Below are positions 17,676 to 26,205 of a stretch of DNA of 64,000 bases, piece after piece. Origin of the DNA: Chryseobacterium sp. KLBC 52 (GTDB taxonomy: Bacteria; Bacteroidota; Bacteroidia; Flavobacteriales; Weeksellaceae); NCBI RefSeq assembly GCF_003347605.1, contig NZ_QDFZ01000015.1, positions 1 through 64,000 of the forward strand, written 5' to 3'. The position numbers and the translations under genes are program-made. Position 1 is the stretch's first letter. Each line of letters starts with the position of its first letter. The notes beneath the pieces are model-generated. The model did not search any database, was not told the DNA's origin, and was given only the letters and a program-made list of their open reading frames with translations.

Positions 17676-18944
17676 ATGTTACAAGTCAATTTTTTGCGCG
17701 ACAATAAAGAACGCGTTTTAGAAGGTCTTAAGAAAAGACAATTCAAAAATCTTGAGTTGGTAGACGAGGCTATCGCTGCCGACGACGAAAGAAAAAGAAT
17801 CCAGTTTGAACTAGATTCCCAGCTTTCCGAAATCAACAAAATTTCGAAAGAAATCGGACTTTTGATGAAAGAAGGGAAAAAAGAAGAAGCGGAATCTGCA
17901 AAGTCTAAAACAGCACAATACAAAGAGTCGAGCTCAGAATTGAAATCCCAGTTAGAAGGTAAAGAAAACGACTTACTGAATATTCTGTACCTGCTTCCCA
18001 ATATTCCGAATGAATTGGTAAAAAGCGGAGCTTCTGCTGATGATAACGAAATCATTTTCCAGTCTCATCCGGTAGAAGGTCTTGGTGAAGGAGCTATTCC
18101 TCACTGGGAACTGGCGAAGAAGTACAACCTTATTGATTTTGAATTAGGGGTTAAAATTGCCGGTGCAGGTTTCCCTGTGTATTTAGGGAAAGGGGCAAGA
18201 TTACAAAGAGCTTTGGTTCAGTATTTCTTAGATAAAAACGTAGAAAAAGGATATACAGAAGTAAATCCTCCTCACGTTGTCAATGAAGCATCTGGTTTTG
18301 GAACCGGGCAGCTGCCGGATAAAGAAGGACAGATGTATTATATCAATGAAGATAAATTATACCTGATTCCTACTGCTGAAGTGCCTGTAACAAACCTTTA
18401 CCGCGATGTATTATTTGACGAGAAAGATCTTCCGATTAAGAATACAGCTTTCTCTCAGTGCTACAGAAGAGAAGCGGGAAGCTATGGTGCTCACGTAAGA
18501 GGATTGAACCGTCTTCACCAGTTTGAAAAAGTAGAAATCGTAAGAATTGAAAAACCGGAAAATTCTTATGCTGTTTTGGAAGAAATGGTAGAGCATATCA
18601 AAGAAATCCTTACCGATCTTGAACTTCCGTTCAGAGTTTTAAGGCTTTGCGGTGGTGATACAGGTTTTGGATCTGCAATGACTTATGATTTTGAAGTTTG
18701 GAGTGCCGCTCAGGAAATGTGGCTGGAAGTAAGCTCTGTTTCGAATTATGAAACATTTCAGGCCAATAGACTGAAATGCCGTTACAAAGGAGATGGTAAA
18801 TCTCAGTTGGTTCATACCTTAAACGGATCAGCAATGGCATTACCAAGAATTATGGCCGCATTGCTGGAGAATAACCAGACAGCGGAAGGAATTAAGCTTC
18901 CTAAGAAGATTGCAGAATATGCGAGATTTGATGTTATTAACTAA
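17676..18944 (+). CDS. serS: Seryl-tRNA synthetase
   Basis: A 422-residue class II aminoacyl-tRNA synthetase that charges tRNA-Ser. The N-terminal 100 or so residues form the antiparallel coiled coil that grips the long variable arm of tRNA-Ser (rich in Glu and Lys, with KEIGLLMKEGKKEEAESAKS). The catalytic core holds motif 2 (FSQCYRREAGSYG) and motif 3 (LNGSAMALPRIMAALLENNQ). Length and domain order are normal. It is a single-gene unit closed by a terminator at 18968. Confidence 0.97.
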   Translation: MLQVNFLRDNKERVLEGLKKRQFKNLELVDEAIAADDERKRIQFELDSQLSEINKISKEIGLLMKEGKKEEAESAKSKTAQYKESSSELKSQLEGKENDLLNILYLLPNIPNELVKSGASADDNEIIFQSHPVEGLGEGAIPHWELAKKYNLIDFELGVKIAGAGFPVYLGKGARLQRALVQYFLDKNVEKGYTEVNPPHVVNEASGFGTGQLPDKEGQMYYINEDKLYLIPTAEVPVTNLYRDVLFDEKDLPIKNTAFSQCYRREAGSYGAHVRGLNRLHQFEKVEIVRIEKPENSYAVLEEMVEHIKEILTDLELPFRVLRLCGGDTGFGSAMTYDFEVWSAAQEMWLEVSSVSNYETFQANRLKCRYKGDGKSQLVHTLNGSAMALPRIMAALLENNQTAEGIKLPKKIAEYARFDVIN

Positions 18945-18967
18945 GAGAATATTTTGATTAAGTATAT

Positions 18968-18995
18968 AAAAAACCACCGATCTCCGGTGGTTTTT
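18968..18995 (+). terminator. Rho-independent terminator between convergent genes
   Basis: AAAACCACCG and CGGTGGTTTT form a GC-rich stem around a short loop with A and T runs on either side, so it can serve serS on the plus strand and the lipoprotein gene on the minus strand. Confidence 0.9.
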
Positions 18996-19000
18996 GTTTT

Positions 19001-19738
19001 TTATTCTGTAACGATGGTAATCTTTTTATCTTCGTTTTTGAGTTTTGTATCTTTATCATAAATGGCTTTCAGATCATAGTCTATTCTTATGGAATGGTCG
19101 TCAATCTGTTTTACCCAGTCATGTTTACCTGAAATGGATTTTATTTTATTTTCAAATTTTAAGGTTGTACCAATATTTTTGAAAAACATTACCATCATAC
19201 CGGCTACTTTCTCAGCTTCTTCCTTTGAACTTTTGGTCTTTACAGCCTCTTCAATACTTCTAAGATTAAAATTTTCTGTATCAATAGTGAGCGTTTTTCC
19301 ATCCCAGTTATTATAAATATTTTGATCTAAAGGGATTTTTTCAGTCTTTGTAAAACTTTTCAAAACCAAATAATCTTCGGGAGTAAAATGTTCCATTTTA
19401 AAAGAAAATCCTGCCAGCTTGTTGTCCTCCTTTGTGGATTTCATGAAAACTTTTTTCATGATTCTGATGGAGTCCGGATTTTCGGTTTTTAACTTTCCTT
19501 CTTTTTTGGCAAGATCATACATGCTTGTCCAGGTAGTCGGAAGCCTGTCCATTTCCCCAAATTCCTTCTGCTTTAATGAATCCGGTGTCATCGCCATCAT
19601 TTCAGCCATAAACTCTCTTGTATCAATATCGGTGACAGAAGAGGAGGCTGCATCTTTATGATAGACAATTTCAGAATTGATACTGCAGGATTGCAATATA
19701 AAAAGACTGATCAGAAATAAGATGATGGTTTTCTTCAT
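19001..19738 (-). CDS. Lipoprotein of unknown function at the end of the cco locus
   Basis: A 245-residue protein with the lipoprotein signal MKKTIILFLISLFILQSCS; the lipobox cysteine is at residue 18. The mature protein contains a Met-rich stretch (EFMAEMMAMTPDSLKQ) and Lys/Glu-rich segments, and no domain I recognise. It starts 18 nt after safE on the same strand with no terminator or clear promoter between, so it may be the last gene of the cbb3 oxidase transcript. Whether it takes part in oxidase assembly is unknown. Confidence 0.7.
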   Translation of the reverse strand: MKKTIILFLISLFILQSCSINSEIVYHKDAASSSVTDIDTREFMAEMMAMTPDSLKQKEFGEMDRLPTTWTSMYDLAKKEGKLKTENPDSIRIMKKVFMKSTKEDNKLAGFSFKMEHFTPEDYLVLKSFTKTEKIPLDQNIYNNWDGKTLTIDTENFNLRSIEEAVKTKSSKEEAEKVAGMMVMFFKNIGTTLKFENKIKSISGKHDWVKQIDDHSIRIDYDLKAIYDKDTKLKNEDKKITIVTE

Positions 19739-19756
19739 AATAGATTTAAATACAAA

Positions 19757-20482
19757 TTAATGGCAGTTAACAGCTCCGTTCGGATCTTTAATAATTGTCA
19801 TGGCTTCCGCTTTCGGAGAAACATACGGTATTCCCAGCTCAAGACCCCTCAGAATGAATAATCCTCCCAAAATAATCATAATTACCGGAACGGCTTTTAA
19901 AACTTTTACTCTGAAGGCCTGATTCATCAGATTTCCGGCCAGAACGATAGCAAACATGAACGGAAGGGTTCCCAAACCAAATAAAGCCATATACAAAGCT
20001 CCCTGCCATATTCCTCCTCCTGCAAGGCTGGCGGTAAGTGCCATATACACCATTCCGCATGGTAAAAAACCATTTAATAAGCCTGTTGTAAATCTTGAAC
20101 GGTAATCTGCTTTCTGAAGAAGTTTTCCCAGGTTCATTTTTACGCTGTACAGAAATTTGGAGAGAAAAGGAATTTTTGAAGCAAAATCCTTTCCGCCAAA
20201 TGAAAATACAGCCATAATAATCAGGAGAACTCCTGCTGTTATAGTAAGATATTTCTGGAAGCCTGCCATTTCAAATCCCTGCCCGATAATTCCGAGAAGT
20301 GCACCCAATAATGAATAGGTGAAAATTCTTCCGAATTGATAAGTAAGGTTCTGAAGATAGAAATTAGCAGTCTGTTTTTTGGTTAATCCCATCGATAATG
20401 CAATAGGTCCGCACATTCCGATACAGTGAAATCCGGAAGCAAAGCCTAAAGCAATAGCCGATACAATAAGTCCTATTTCCAT
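19757..20482 (-). CDS. Sulfite exporter TauE/SafE-family protein (CcoI-associated membrane protein)
   Basis: A 241-residue protein with about six membrane helices. The N-terminal ALGFASGFHCIGMCGPIALS and the later NGFLPCGMVYMALTAS are the paired Cys motifs of the DsbD/SafE-like (PF13386) proteins found beside cbb3 oxidase genes, where they are thought to help copper or thiol chemistry during assembly. The C terminus ends NGAVNCH. The gene overlaps the ccoH gene by 10 nt, which shows translational coupling to the oxidase operon. Confidence 0.85.
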   Translation of the reverse strand: MEIGLIVSAIALGFASGFHCIGMCGPIALSMGLTKKQTANFYLQNLTYQFGRIFTYSLLGALLGIIGQGFEMAGFQKYLTITAGVLLIIMAVFSFGGKDFASKIPFLSKFLYSVKMNLGKLLQKADYRSRFTTGLLNGFLPCGMVYMALTASLAGGGIWQGALYMALFGLGTLPFMFAIVLAGNLMNQAFRVKVLKAVPVIMIILGGLFILRGLELGIPYVSPKAEAMTIIKDPNGAVNCH

Positions 20483-20925
20483 ATCACATCATAATCCATT
20501 CGGTAGTCTGTTTTATCTTTTGTCCAGCTTAATCTTAAGGTGTAGTTTCCTACTTTCAATACCTGTGCAGGAATTGTGAAAGACTGGCTGGCATCAAGCT
20601 GAACAGATTTTTTAATGTCTAAATTCTGGTCGTCGGTTCTGTTTAAAACAAATTTTACCGTAGTATTGGAGTTATTATATTCTTTAGGAAAAGTAATTGT
20701 AATGCCTTTAGTATCCTGGCTGTATGCAGGTTTTTCCTGAAGATCATCTGCTTTTTTCTTAGCATCAATCACATCCTGGTACTTCAACTCTTCTTCGTAA
20801 TAATTATCGGTTACCATTTCAGAGTTCTTCTGCCCGTTCGGGAAAAGAAACATCATGGATAATATAAAAACTATAAATGCTAATAATGCAATTACAACAC
20901 CATGTCCCCAACTAAAGTTCTTCAT
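20473..20925 (-). CDS. ccoH: FixH/CcoH family assembly protein
   Basis: A 150-residue protein with one N-terminal membrane helix (GVVIALLAFIVFILSMMFLF) and a periplasmic beta-rich domain containing YYEEELKYQDVIDAKKKADD, the conserved FixH signature. In other bacteria CcoH binds the CcoP subunit during cbb3 oxidase assembly and stays with the complex. It is 10 nt downstream of ccoG and overlaps safE. Confidence 0.9.
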   Translation of the reverse strand: MKNFSWGHGVVIALLAFIVFILSMMFLFPNGQKNSEMVTDNYYEEELKYQDVIDAKKKADDLQEKPAYSQDTKGITITFPKEYNNSNTTVKFVLNRTDDQNLDIKKSVQLDASQSFTIPAQVLKVGNYTLRLSWTKDKTDYRMDYDVIWK

Positions 20926-20935
20926 TTTTTTCTAA

Positions 20936-22390
20936 TTAAAATTGCAGTTTAAAAGGTCCTTCAAAATAAGTCTGGTATGAATCAATCAGTTTACCTTTCA
21001 TATCATAAACACCGATAGTAATATTCTGTTTAGAGAGTTTCATATCATTTTCCGGGAAGCTGATATTGATGGTTCCCTTGGAAATTTTATCTCTGTCTAC
21101 CTGAATCTTACTCGATGCACTATAGGTAATTTCACCATGTGCCGGATCTATCACTTTGATGGTAACGATTTTTTTCTCGTTCGTTTTATTAAGGAATGTA
21201 TAATTATAAGTATTGGTAATTTTACCGTCTCTTACAAAGAATGTACTTCCCGCAGGTTTGATGAATTTAGCCTCCATCTCACCACGGCTGTAAAGAAGAT
21301 ATCCTAAGAATCCTACAAGAAGGAAAAGGAATATAGAGAAACCTTTCATTCTTCCTGTAAACTTGAACTGAGTTTCTTTTTCAATTTCGTTTTCAGAAGC
21401 ATAGCGGATCAATCCTTTTGGAAGACCTACTTTTTCCATTACTTCATCACAGGCATCAATACACGCAGTACAGTTGATACATTCCAGCTGTTGTCCGTCT
21501 CTGATGTCAATTCCGGTAGGGCATACCACTACACACTGGTGGCAATCGATACAATCTCCTTTTCCGGCAGCTTTTCTGTCTTCACCTTTTCTCCATTTAG
21601 ATCTGTTTTCTCCTCTTTTGAAATCATAGAATACGTTGATAGTATCTTTATCAATCAATACTCCCTGAAGTCTACCGTAGGGACAAACCAATGTACAAAC
21701 CTGCTCTCTGAACCATGCAAATACAAAGTAAAATGCAGCGGTAAGAAGAATCATTACAATAAAATTGGTAGGATGTGCAAATGGTCCTTCACCAACAATT
21801 TTAAATACTTCTTCATATCCTACAATATACATGAACATGAAGTGAGTGATCACCAATGAAATGATAATATAAACAGTCCATTTCAAACTTCTTTTCCAGA
21901 TCTTTTCACTGTTCCACTCCTGTCTGTCCAGCTTCATCTGCTTATTTCGGTCTCCTTCAATCAGATATTCGATTTTACGGAAGATCGATTCCATAAAAAT
22001 TGTCTGAGGGCAAATCCACCCGCAGAAAATTCTTCCGAACGCAATCGTAAAAACAATAATAAAGATTAAAGAGGCGATAGCACCCAAAGTAAGGATAAAG
22101 AAGTCCTGTGGATAGAAAGGCTGTCCAAAGATGAAAAACTCCCTGTCTATTACATTAAACATCAGTAATGGGTTACCATTGATTTTGATGAACGGTAATG
22201 TAAAATAAATAATTAATAGTAAATAGCTTACAATGTTTCTGTAGTTGGTGTATTTCCCTTTTGGTTTCCTAGGAAATACCCATCTTCTTTTTCCGGATTG
22301 CTCCATTGTCCCTATAGAATCTCTGTAAGTCTCAGGGTCCAGAACCTGTCCCTGTCCGCCGCGTACTTCTATTTCTTCTATGTCTGACAT
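20936..22390 (-). CDS. ccoG: Cytochrome oxidase accessory protein CcoG (FixG)
   Basis: A 484-residue membrane iron-sulphur protein needed for cbb3 oxidase maturation; relatives reduce Cu(II) to Cu(I). It has about five helices, the conserved FCGWICPQTIFME and CTLVCPYGRLQ motifs, and a ferredoxin-like pair of 4Fe-4S sites, CIDCHQCVVVCPTGID and CINCTACIDACDE. The C-terminal Ig-like periplasmic domain (about 370-484) is usual for the family. The cysteine set is complete. Confidence 0.95.
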   Translation of the reverse strand: MSDIEEIEVRGGQGQVLDPETYRDSIGTMEQSGKRRWVFPRKPKGKYTNYRNIVSYLLLIIYFTLPFIKINGNPLLMFNVIDREFFIFGQPFYPQDFFILTLGAIASLIFIIVFTIAFGRIFCGWICPQTIFMESIFRKIEYLIEGDRNKQMKLDRQEWNSEKIWKRSLKWTVYIIISLVITHFMFMYIVGYEEVFKIVGEGPFAHPTNFIVMILLTAAFYFVFAWFREQVCTLVCPYGRLQGVLIDKDTINVFYDFKRGENRSKWRKGEDRKAAGKGDCIDCHQCVVVCPTGIDIRDGQQLECINCTACIDACDEVMEKVGLPKGLIRYASENEIEKETQFKFTGRMKGFSIFLFLLVGFLGYLLYSRGEMEAKFIKPAGSTFFVRDGKITNTYNYTFLNKTNEKKIVTIKVIDPAHGEITYSASSKIQVDRDKISKGTINISFPENDMKLSKQNITIGVYDMKGKLIDSYQTYFEGPFKLQF

Positions 22391-22485
22391 ATGTAATAGG
22401 TTTTAAAAAAGAAAAAACATAATTCGTTACTATTTTAATCTAATAACAAATTATGTTTCTTCATATATTTTCTAATTTTTTTAAA

Positions 22486-23367
22486 TTATTCTTTTTCCCA
22501 ATGTGCTTCAGTTCCCTGAGGAGCTGCTCCTCCCTGAGCTGGAGTCACTGGTGGTTGTTCCTGGTTGATGTGATATACATACGCTGCAATCTTCTCAATC
22601 TCTGCACCTGAAACTTCTCCGTTCTTACCGAATGCTCTCATCGCAGGGTTAGTAGGAGAACCATTCCAGTCCATATGGAATACGTTTTTGAATAACGTTT
22701 TCTCAGGCTGGTTGATCCAGTAGTTATCAGTAAGGTTGGGTCCGATACCTCCACTACCATCTTCTTTGTGGCAAGATGCACAGTTTGTTTTGAATAATTC
22801 TTTACCTTCTGCAATATTATCCGCTGAATACTTAGCGGTTTCAATAGTTACAGGAGGCTGAGATTTCTGGTATTCTTCAATACTTGCCAACTGCTCTTTA
22901 TATTCTTTTTCATATTCGCTTAACGGGTGAGCGAAGTCTGTGAAAGAGTATGCTGCAATATATACAATACAAAAAGCGGTCCCAAAATAGAATAAACCTA
23001 CCCACCATTTCGGTAATTGGTTATCCAACTCCATGATTCCATCGAAACCGTGGTCGATAAGGATATCCTTTTCTTCAGAAGCAGATTGCTTTTTGAATGC
23101 ACTTTGGTACAATCTTTTGAAATAAGGAACTTTCTTTTCAGCTAAATAAGCTGCCTTTTCTTCAGGAGATAATTTCTTGAATTTGTTGTTCTCGATAAGG
23201 TCTCCGATTGCTCCATGAATGTAAGCAAGGATCCCGGCGATTACAACAGTTCCCCAGAAGTAAGGTGAAGAAAGGAACGCGTAGCTCTGTACAAATAAAT
23301 AATAAAAAACTATTAAAAGTCCGATTATTATTAAGATGTTTATAACAACAGGTGTTCTTTGTTTCAT
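22486..23367 (-). CDS. ccoP: cbb3 oxidase subunit III, CcoP, with one haem c site
   Basis: A 293-residue subunit. It begins with a membrane helix pair and the FixP-type N-terminal domain (LDNQLPKWWVGLFYFGTAFC, near residue 115), then one cytochrome c domain with a single CxxCH at Cys196-Cys199-His200 (NCASCHKEDG) and a distal Met in NPAMRAFG. Proteobacterial CcoP normally has two CxxCH motifs; only one is present here, and I believe this is common in Bacteroidota. The protein brings electrons from periplasmic donors to the catalytic subunit. It lies 10 nt after ccoQ. Confidence 0.93.
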   Translation of the reverse strand: MKQRTPVVINILIIIGLLIVFYYLFVQSYAFLSSPYFWGTVVIAGILAYIHGAIGDLIENNKFKKLSPEEKAAYLAEKKVPYFKRLYQSAFKKQSASEEKDILIDHGFDGIMELDNQLPKWWVGLFYFGTAFCIVYIAAYSFTDFAHPLSEYEKEYKEQLASIEEYQKSQPPVTIETAKYSADNIAEGKELFKTNCASCHKEDGSGGIGPNLTDNYWINQPEKTLFKNVFHMDWNGSPTNPAMRAFGKNGEVSGAEIEKIAAYVYHINQEQPPVTPAQGGAAPQGTEAHWEKE

Positions 23368-23377
23368 AAAAAATAGT

Positions 23378-23578
23378 TTAATTTTTTAAATTAAAATCGT
23401 CATCTTCATCATCCCCAAGAGGTGCCTCTTCTTCTTCTTTGTAATATTTTTTAGGTCTGCTAAAAACATAGATTACCAAAGCGATGAAGAACAGCATAAA
23501 GAAAATCAGAGCCAGCGTCTGGTAGAAACCAGCGTTTTCTGTATTGGATAATATATCTTTAAAATTCTGAGGAATCAT
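23378..23578 (-). CDS. ccoQ: CcoQ/FixQ-like small cbb3 subunit
   Basis: A 66-residue single-helix protein (TLALIFFMLFFIALVIYVFS), followed by RPKKYYKEEEEAP and an acidic tail. Size, position between ccoNO and ccoP and the SRPKKYYKEEE segment fit CcoQ, which stabilises the cbb3 complex. Such short proteins are easily missed by gene finders. Confidence 0.85.
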   Translation of the reverse strand: MIPQNFKDILSNTENAGFYQTLALIFFMLFFIALVIYVFSRPKKYYKEEEEAPLGDDEDDDFNLKN

Positions 23579-23600
23579 AGTATGAACCTTTTAATGTTTT

Positions 23601-25862
23601 TTAGTTATTACTTGCTGTTTTGATTTCAGTTGTTTTGATATCCGTACCTAATCTCTGAAGATAAGAAATAAGAGCTACAATTTCTTTTTTCTCTAGTTCT
23701 CCCTGAGGTCTCTTAGCATACGCCTGCTTAAGGTCATTAGCTTCAGAGAAGATATCTTTCACAATTTTTGCCGATTGGTTGTTAGCCCATTTATCCGCAG
23801 AATCGATTTCAGCCTTAGTATAAGGTACATCGAATACATTCTTCATCAGCTTCATTTTGTCTACCATCTTAGTTCTGTCTAAGTCAGTAGCAATTAACCA
23901 TGGGTAACGAGGCATGATAGAACCTGCAGAAGTAGATCTTGGGTTGTACATGTGCTTGTAGTGCCAAGAACTTGGGTTTTTACCACCTTCTCTATGTAAA
24001 TCCGGTCCTGTTCTCTTAGAACCCCATAGGAATGGTCTGTCGTATACGAATTCTCCAGCTTTGGAGTATTGTCCGTTTTTACCGTTGAATCTTGTAATCT
24101 CATCTCTGAACGGTCTGATCATCTGAGAGTGACAAGCGTTACATCCTTCACGGATATAGATATCTCTACCTTCAAGTTCCAGCGGTGAATAAGGCTTCAC
24201 AGCAGAAATCGTAGGTACACTTTTCTTAAGCGATAGTGTAGGGATGATTTCAATTGAACTACCGATTGATATCGTGATGAAAGATAAGATCCCTAATAAT
24301 ACCGGAGTTCTTTCCAGCCAAAGGTGAGTACCTTCTCCTTCTTTTCTGTTTTTGCTGATGTTTGCCAACGCTGGAGCTTCAGCAGGAACTTCTTTCTGGA
24401 ATGATCCTTTTCTTACTGTAGCGATTACGTTTACAATCATTAGGATAGATCCTGAGATATAGAATAAACCTCCTACGAATCTCATTTTGAAGTAAGGAAT
24501 AATTGCCGTTACCGTATCCAACCAGTTTTTCCATAATAATGTTCCATCCGGATTGAATTGTTTCCACATTAATCCTTGTGTAAATCCTGAAATATACATT
24601 GGAACTGCATAGAAGATAATTCCTAAAGTACCTAACCAGAAATGCCAGTTAGCTAATTTTACAGACCAAAGTTTTGTTCTCCACATAATTGGTACCAGAT
24701 AATAGATAACCCCGAATGCCATGAAACCATTCCATCCAAGAGCTCCTAAGTGTACGTGACCGATAACCCAGTCTGTAAAGTGACCAATTTTGTTGATGTT
24801 TTTAGTTGCCAAAAGCGGTCCTTCAAACGTTGCCATACCATAACAGGTAACAGCTACTACAAAGAACTTAAGGATAGGATTTTCTCTTACTTTATCCCAA
24901 GCTCCTCTCAGCGTAAGAAGACCATTTAACATACCTCCCCATGATGGTGCAATAAGCATGATAGAGAACCCTGTTCCTACCGCCTGAGCCCAAGCTGGAA
25001 GAGCTGTATACTGAAGGTGGTGAGGACCAGCCCAGATATATACGAAAATTAATGACCAGAAGTGAATAATAGACAGCTTATAAGAGAATACCGGTCTGTC
25101 TGCAGCCTTCGGAAGGAAGTAATACATTAAACCTAGAACCGGAGTTGTCAATACGAATGCAACCGCATTGTGTCCATACCACCACTGTACAATCGCATCT
25201 TTTACCCCTGCATATGCTGAATAAGATTTCCAGCCTGTGAAAGATAAAGGTACTTCAAGGTTGTTGAAGATGTGAAGCATTGCTACGGCAATCCAGGTAC
25301 CGATATAGAACCAGATAGCTACGTAAAGGTGTCTTACTCTTCTCTTAGAAATAGTCAGGAACATATTGATACCAAAAATGATCCATGAGAATGCGATCAA
25401 TATGTCGATCGGCCACTCGTGTTCAGCATATTCCTTAGAGGTGTTGATCCCCATAAAGAAGGTAACGAACGTAGCAACGATCATAAACTGCCAGGTCCAG
25501 AAATGTAACCAAGACAAGGTGTCACTGTACATTCTTGTTTTTAATAATCTCTGTAATGAGTAATAAATACCCGTGTAAACAATGTTACAAACGAATGCAA
25601 AGATTACGGTGTTGGTGTGCAGCATTCTGATTCTACCAAAACCAAATGCACCATGAGTGTTTATTAACCCCTCAATATTACCAGATGCCAAACTTTTAAT
25701 GGTTGTATCATCCGTCCCGAAAAAGAATTCAGGTAATTCCGGGTAGAAAAGCATTAATGCCGCCGTAAGCCCGAACGTAAATCCAATGAGACCGAAAACT
25801 AAGGTCGCATAAAGGAACGCACGGACAATACTATTGTCATAACTAAACTTCTGTGTTTCCAT
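23601..25862 (-). CDS. ccoN: Fused cbb3 oxidase subunits I and II (CcoNO)
   Basis: A 753-residue fusion. Residues 1 to about 490 are CcoN, with twelve helices, haem and CuB ligand motifs (WWYGHNAVAFVLTTPVLG, YIWAGPHHLQYTALPAWAQ) and WVIGHVHLGALGWNGF. From about 530 the chain is CcoO, with one membrane helix and a haem c site Cys574-Cys577-His578 (EGCNACHSQMIRP). Fusion of CcoN and CcoO in one chain is a known Bacteroidota arrangement. The enzyme is a high-affinity oxygen reductase for low-oxygen respiration. It is 21 nt after ccoS. Confidence 0.96.
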   Translation of the reverse strand: METQKFSYDNSIVRAFLYATLVFGLIGFTFGLTAALMLFYPELPEFFFGTDDTTIKSLASGNIEGLINTHGAFGFGRIRMLHTNTVIFAFVCNIVYTGIYYSLQRLLKTRMYSDTLSWLHFWTWQFMIVATFVTFFMGINTSKEYAEHEWPIDILIAFSWIIFGINMFLTISKRRVRHLYVAIWFYIGTWIAVAMLHIFNNLEVPLSFTGWKSYSAYAGVKDAIVQWWYGHNAVAFVLTTPVLGLMYYFLPKAADRPVFSYKLSIIHFWSLIFVYIWAGPHHLQYTALPAWAQAVGTGFSIMLIAPSWGGMLNGLLTLRGAWDKVRENPILKFFVVAVTCYGMATFEGPLLATKNINKIGHFTDWVIGHVHLGALGWNGFMAFGVIYYLVPIMWRTKLWSVKLANWHFWLGTLGIIFYAVPMYISGFTQGLMWKQFNPDGTLLWKNWLDTVTAIIPYFKMRFVGGLFYISGSILMIVNVIATVRKGSFQKEVPAEAPALANISKNRKEGEGTHLWLERTPVLLGILSFITISIGSSIEIIPTLSLKKSVPTISAVKPYSPLELEGRDIYIREGCNACHSQMIRPFRDEITRFNGKNGQYSKAGEFVYDRPFLWGSKRTGPDLHREGGKNPSSWHYKHMYNPRSTSAGSIMPRYPWLIATDLDRTKMVDKMKLMKNVFDVPYTKAEIDSADKWANNQSAKIVKDIFSEANDLKQAYAKRPQGELEKKEIVALISYLQRLGTDIKTTEIKTASNN

Positions 25863-25883
25863 ATCAACTATTCACTATTTTTC

Positions 25884-26096
25884 TCAATTTTTATTATTTT
25901 CTCCTATTTCTTTCTCGTCTTTATTTTTGTCGCCTGTTTCATCATTTTCTTTGACTTTTTCATCATCGAAAAGAATTCTGACAGCAGGAGATTCATCATC
26001 CTCAAACTGTCCTTTTCGGGCATACACTATAAATACGACCAAGAAAATCGCAGCTAAAGAAACACTGCAGAGGATCATTAAATATAGAATATCCAT
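25884..26096 (-). CDS. ccoS: cbb3 oxidase maturation protein CcoS
   Basis: A 70-residue single-helix protein (LYLMILCSVSLAAIFLVVFI), followed by YARKGQFEDDESPAVRILFD, the CcoS signature, and a charged tail. CcoS is needed for cofactor insertion into cbb3 oxidase. It is the first gene of the minus-strand transcript ccoS-NO-Q-P-G-H-safE and has its own promoter, separate from ccoI. Confidence 0.9.
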   Translation of the reverse strand: MDILYLMILCSVSLAAIFLVVFIVYARKGQFEDDESPAVRILFDDEKVKENDETGDKNKDEKEIGENNKN

Positions 26097-26127
26097 TGGA
26101 CAACAAAATTAACCTATTTTCGGGGTT

Positions 26128-26135
26128 CAAATTTA
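26128..26135 (-). promoter_or_regulatory. -7 promoter element of the ccoS-ccoNOQP operon
   Basis: On the minus strand this reads TAAATTTG, an exact TAnnTTTG, 31 nt before the ccoS ATG. No TTG occurs at the usual -33 distance; an Fnr-like palindrome occupies that place instead. Confidence 0.65.
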
Positions 26136-26146
26136 GTGAAAAATAA

Positions 26147-26158
26147 TGACATTCATCA
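26147..26158 (-). promoter_or_regulatory. Fnr-like site at the ccoS promoter
   Basis: On the minus strand TGATGAATGTCA is one mismatch from TGAT-N4-ATCA. It lies 11 nt upstream of the -7 element, where an activator would touch RNA polymerase. The divergent Crp/Fnr gene 2.5 kb away is the natural candidate to bind it. Confidence 0.5.
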
Positions 26159-26205
26159 CGAAATGCCGATTTCAGCTAATTTAAAATCAGTCTAAATAAG
26201 GGCTT

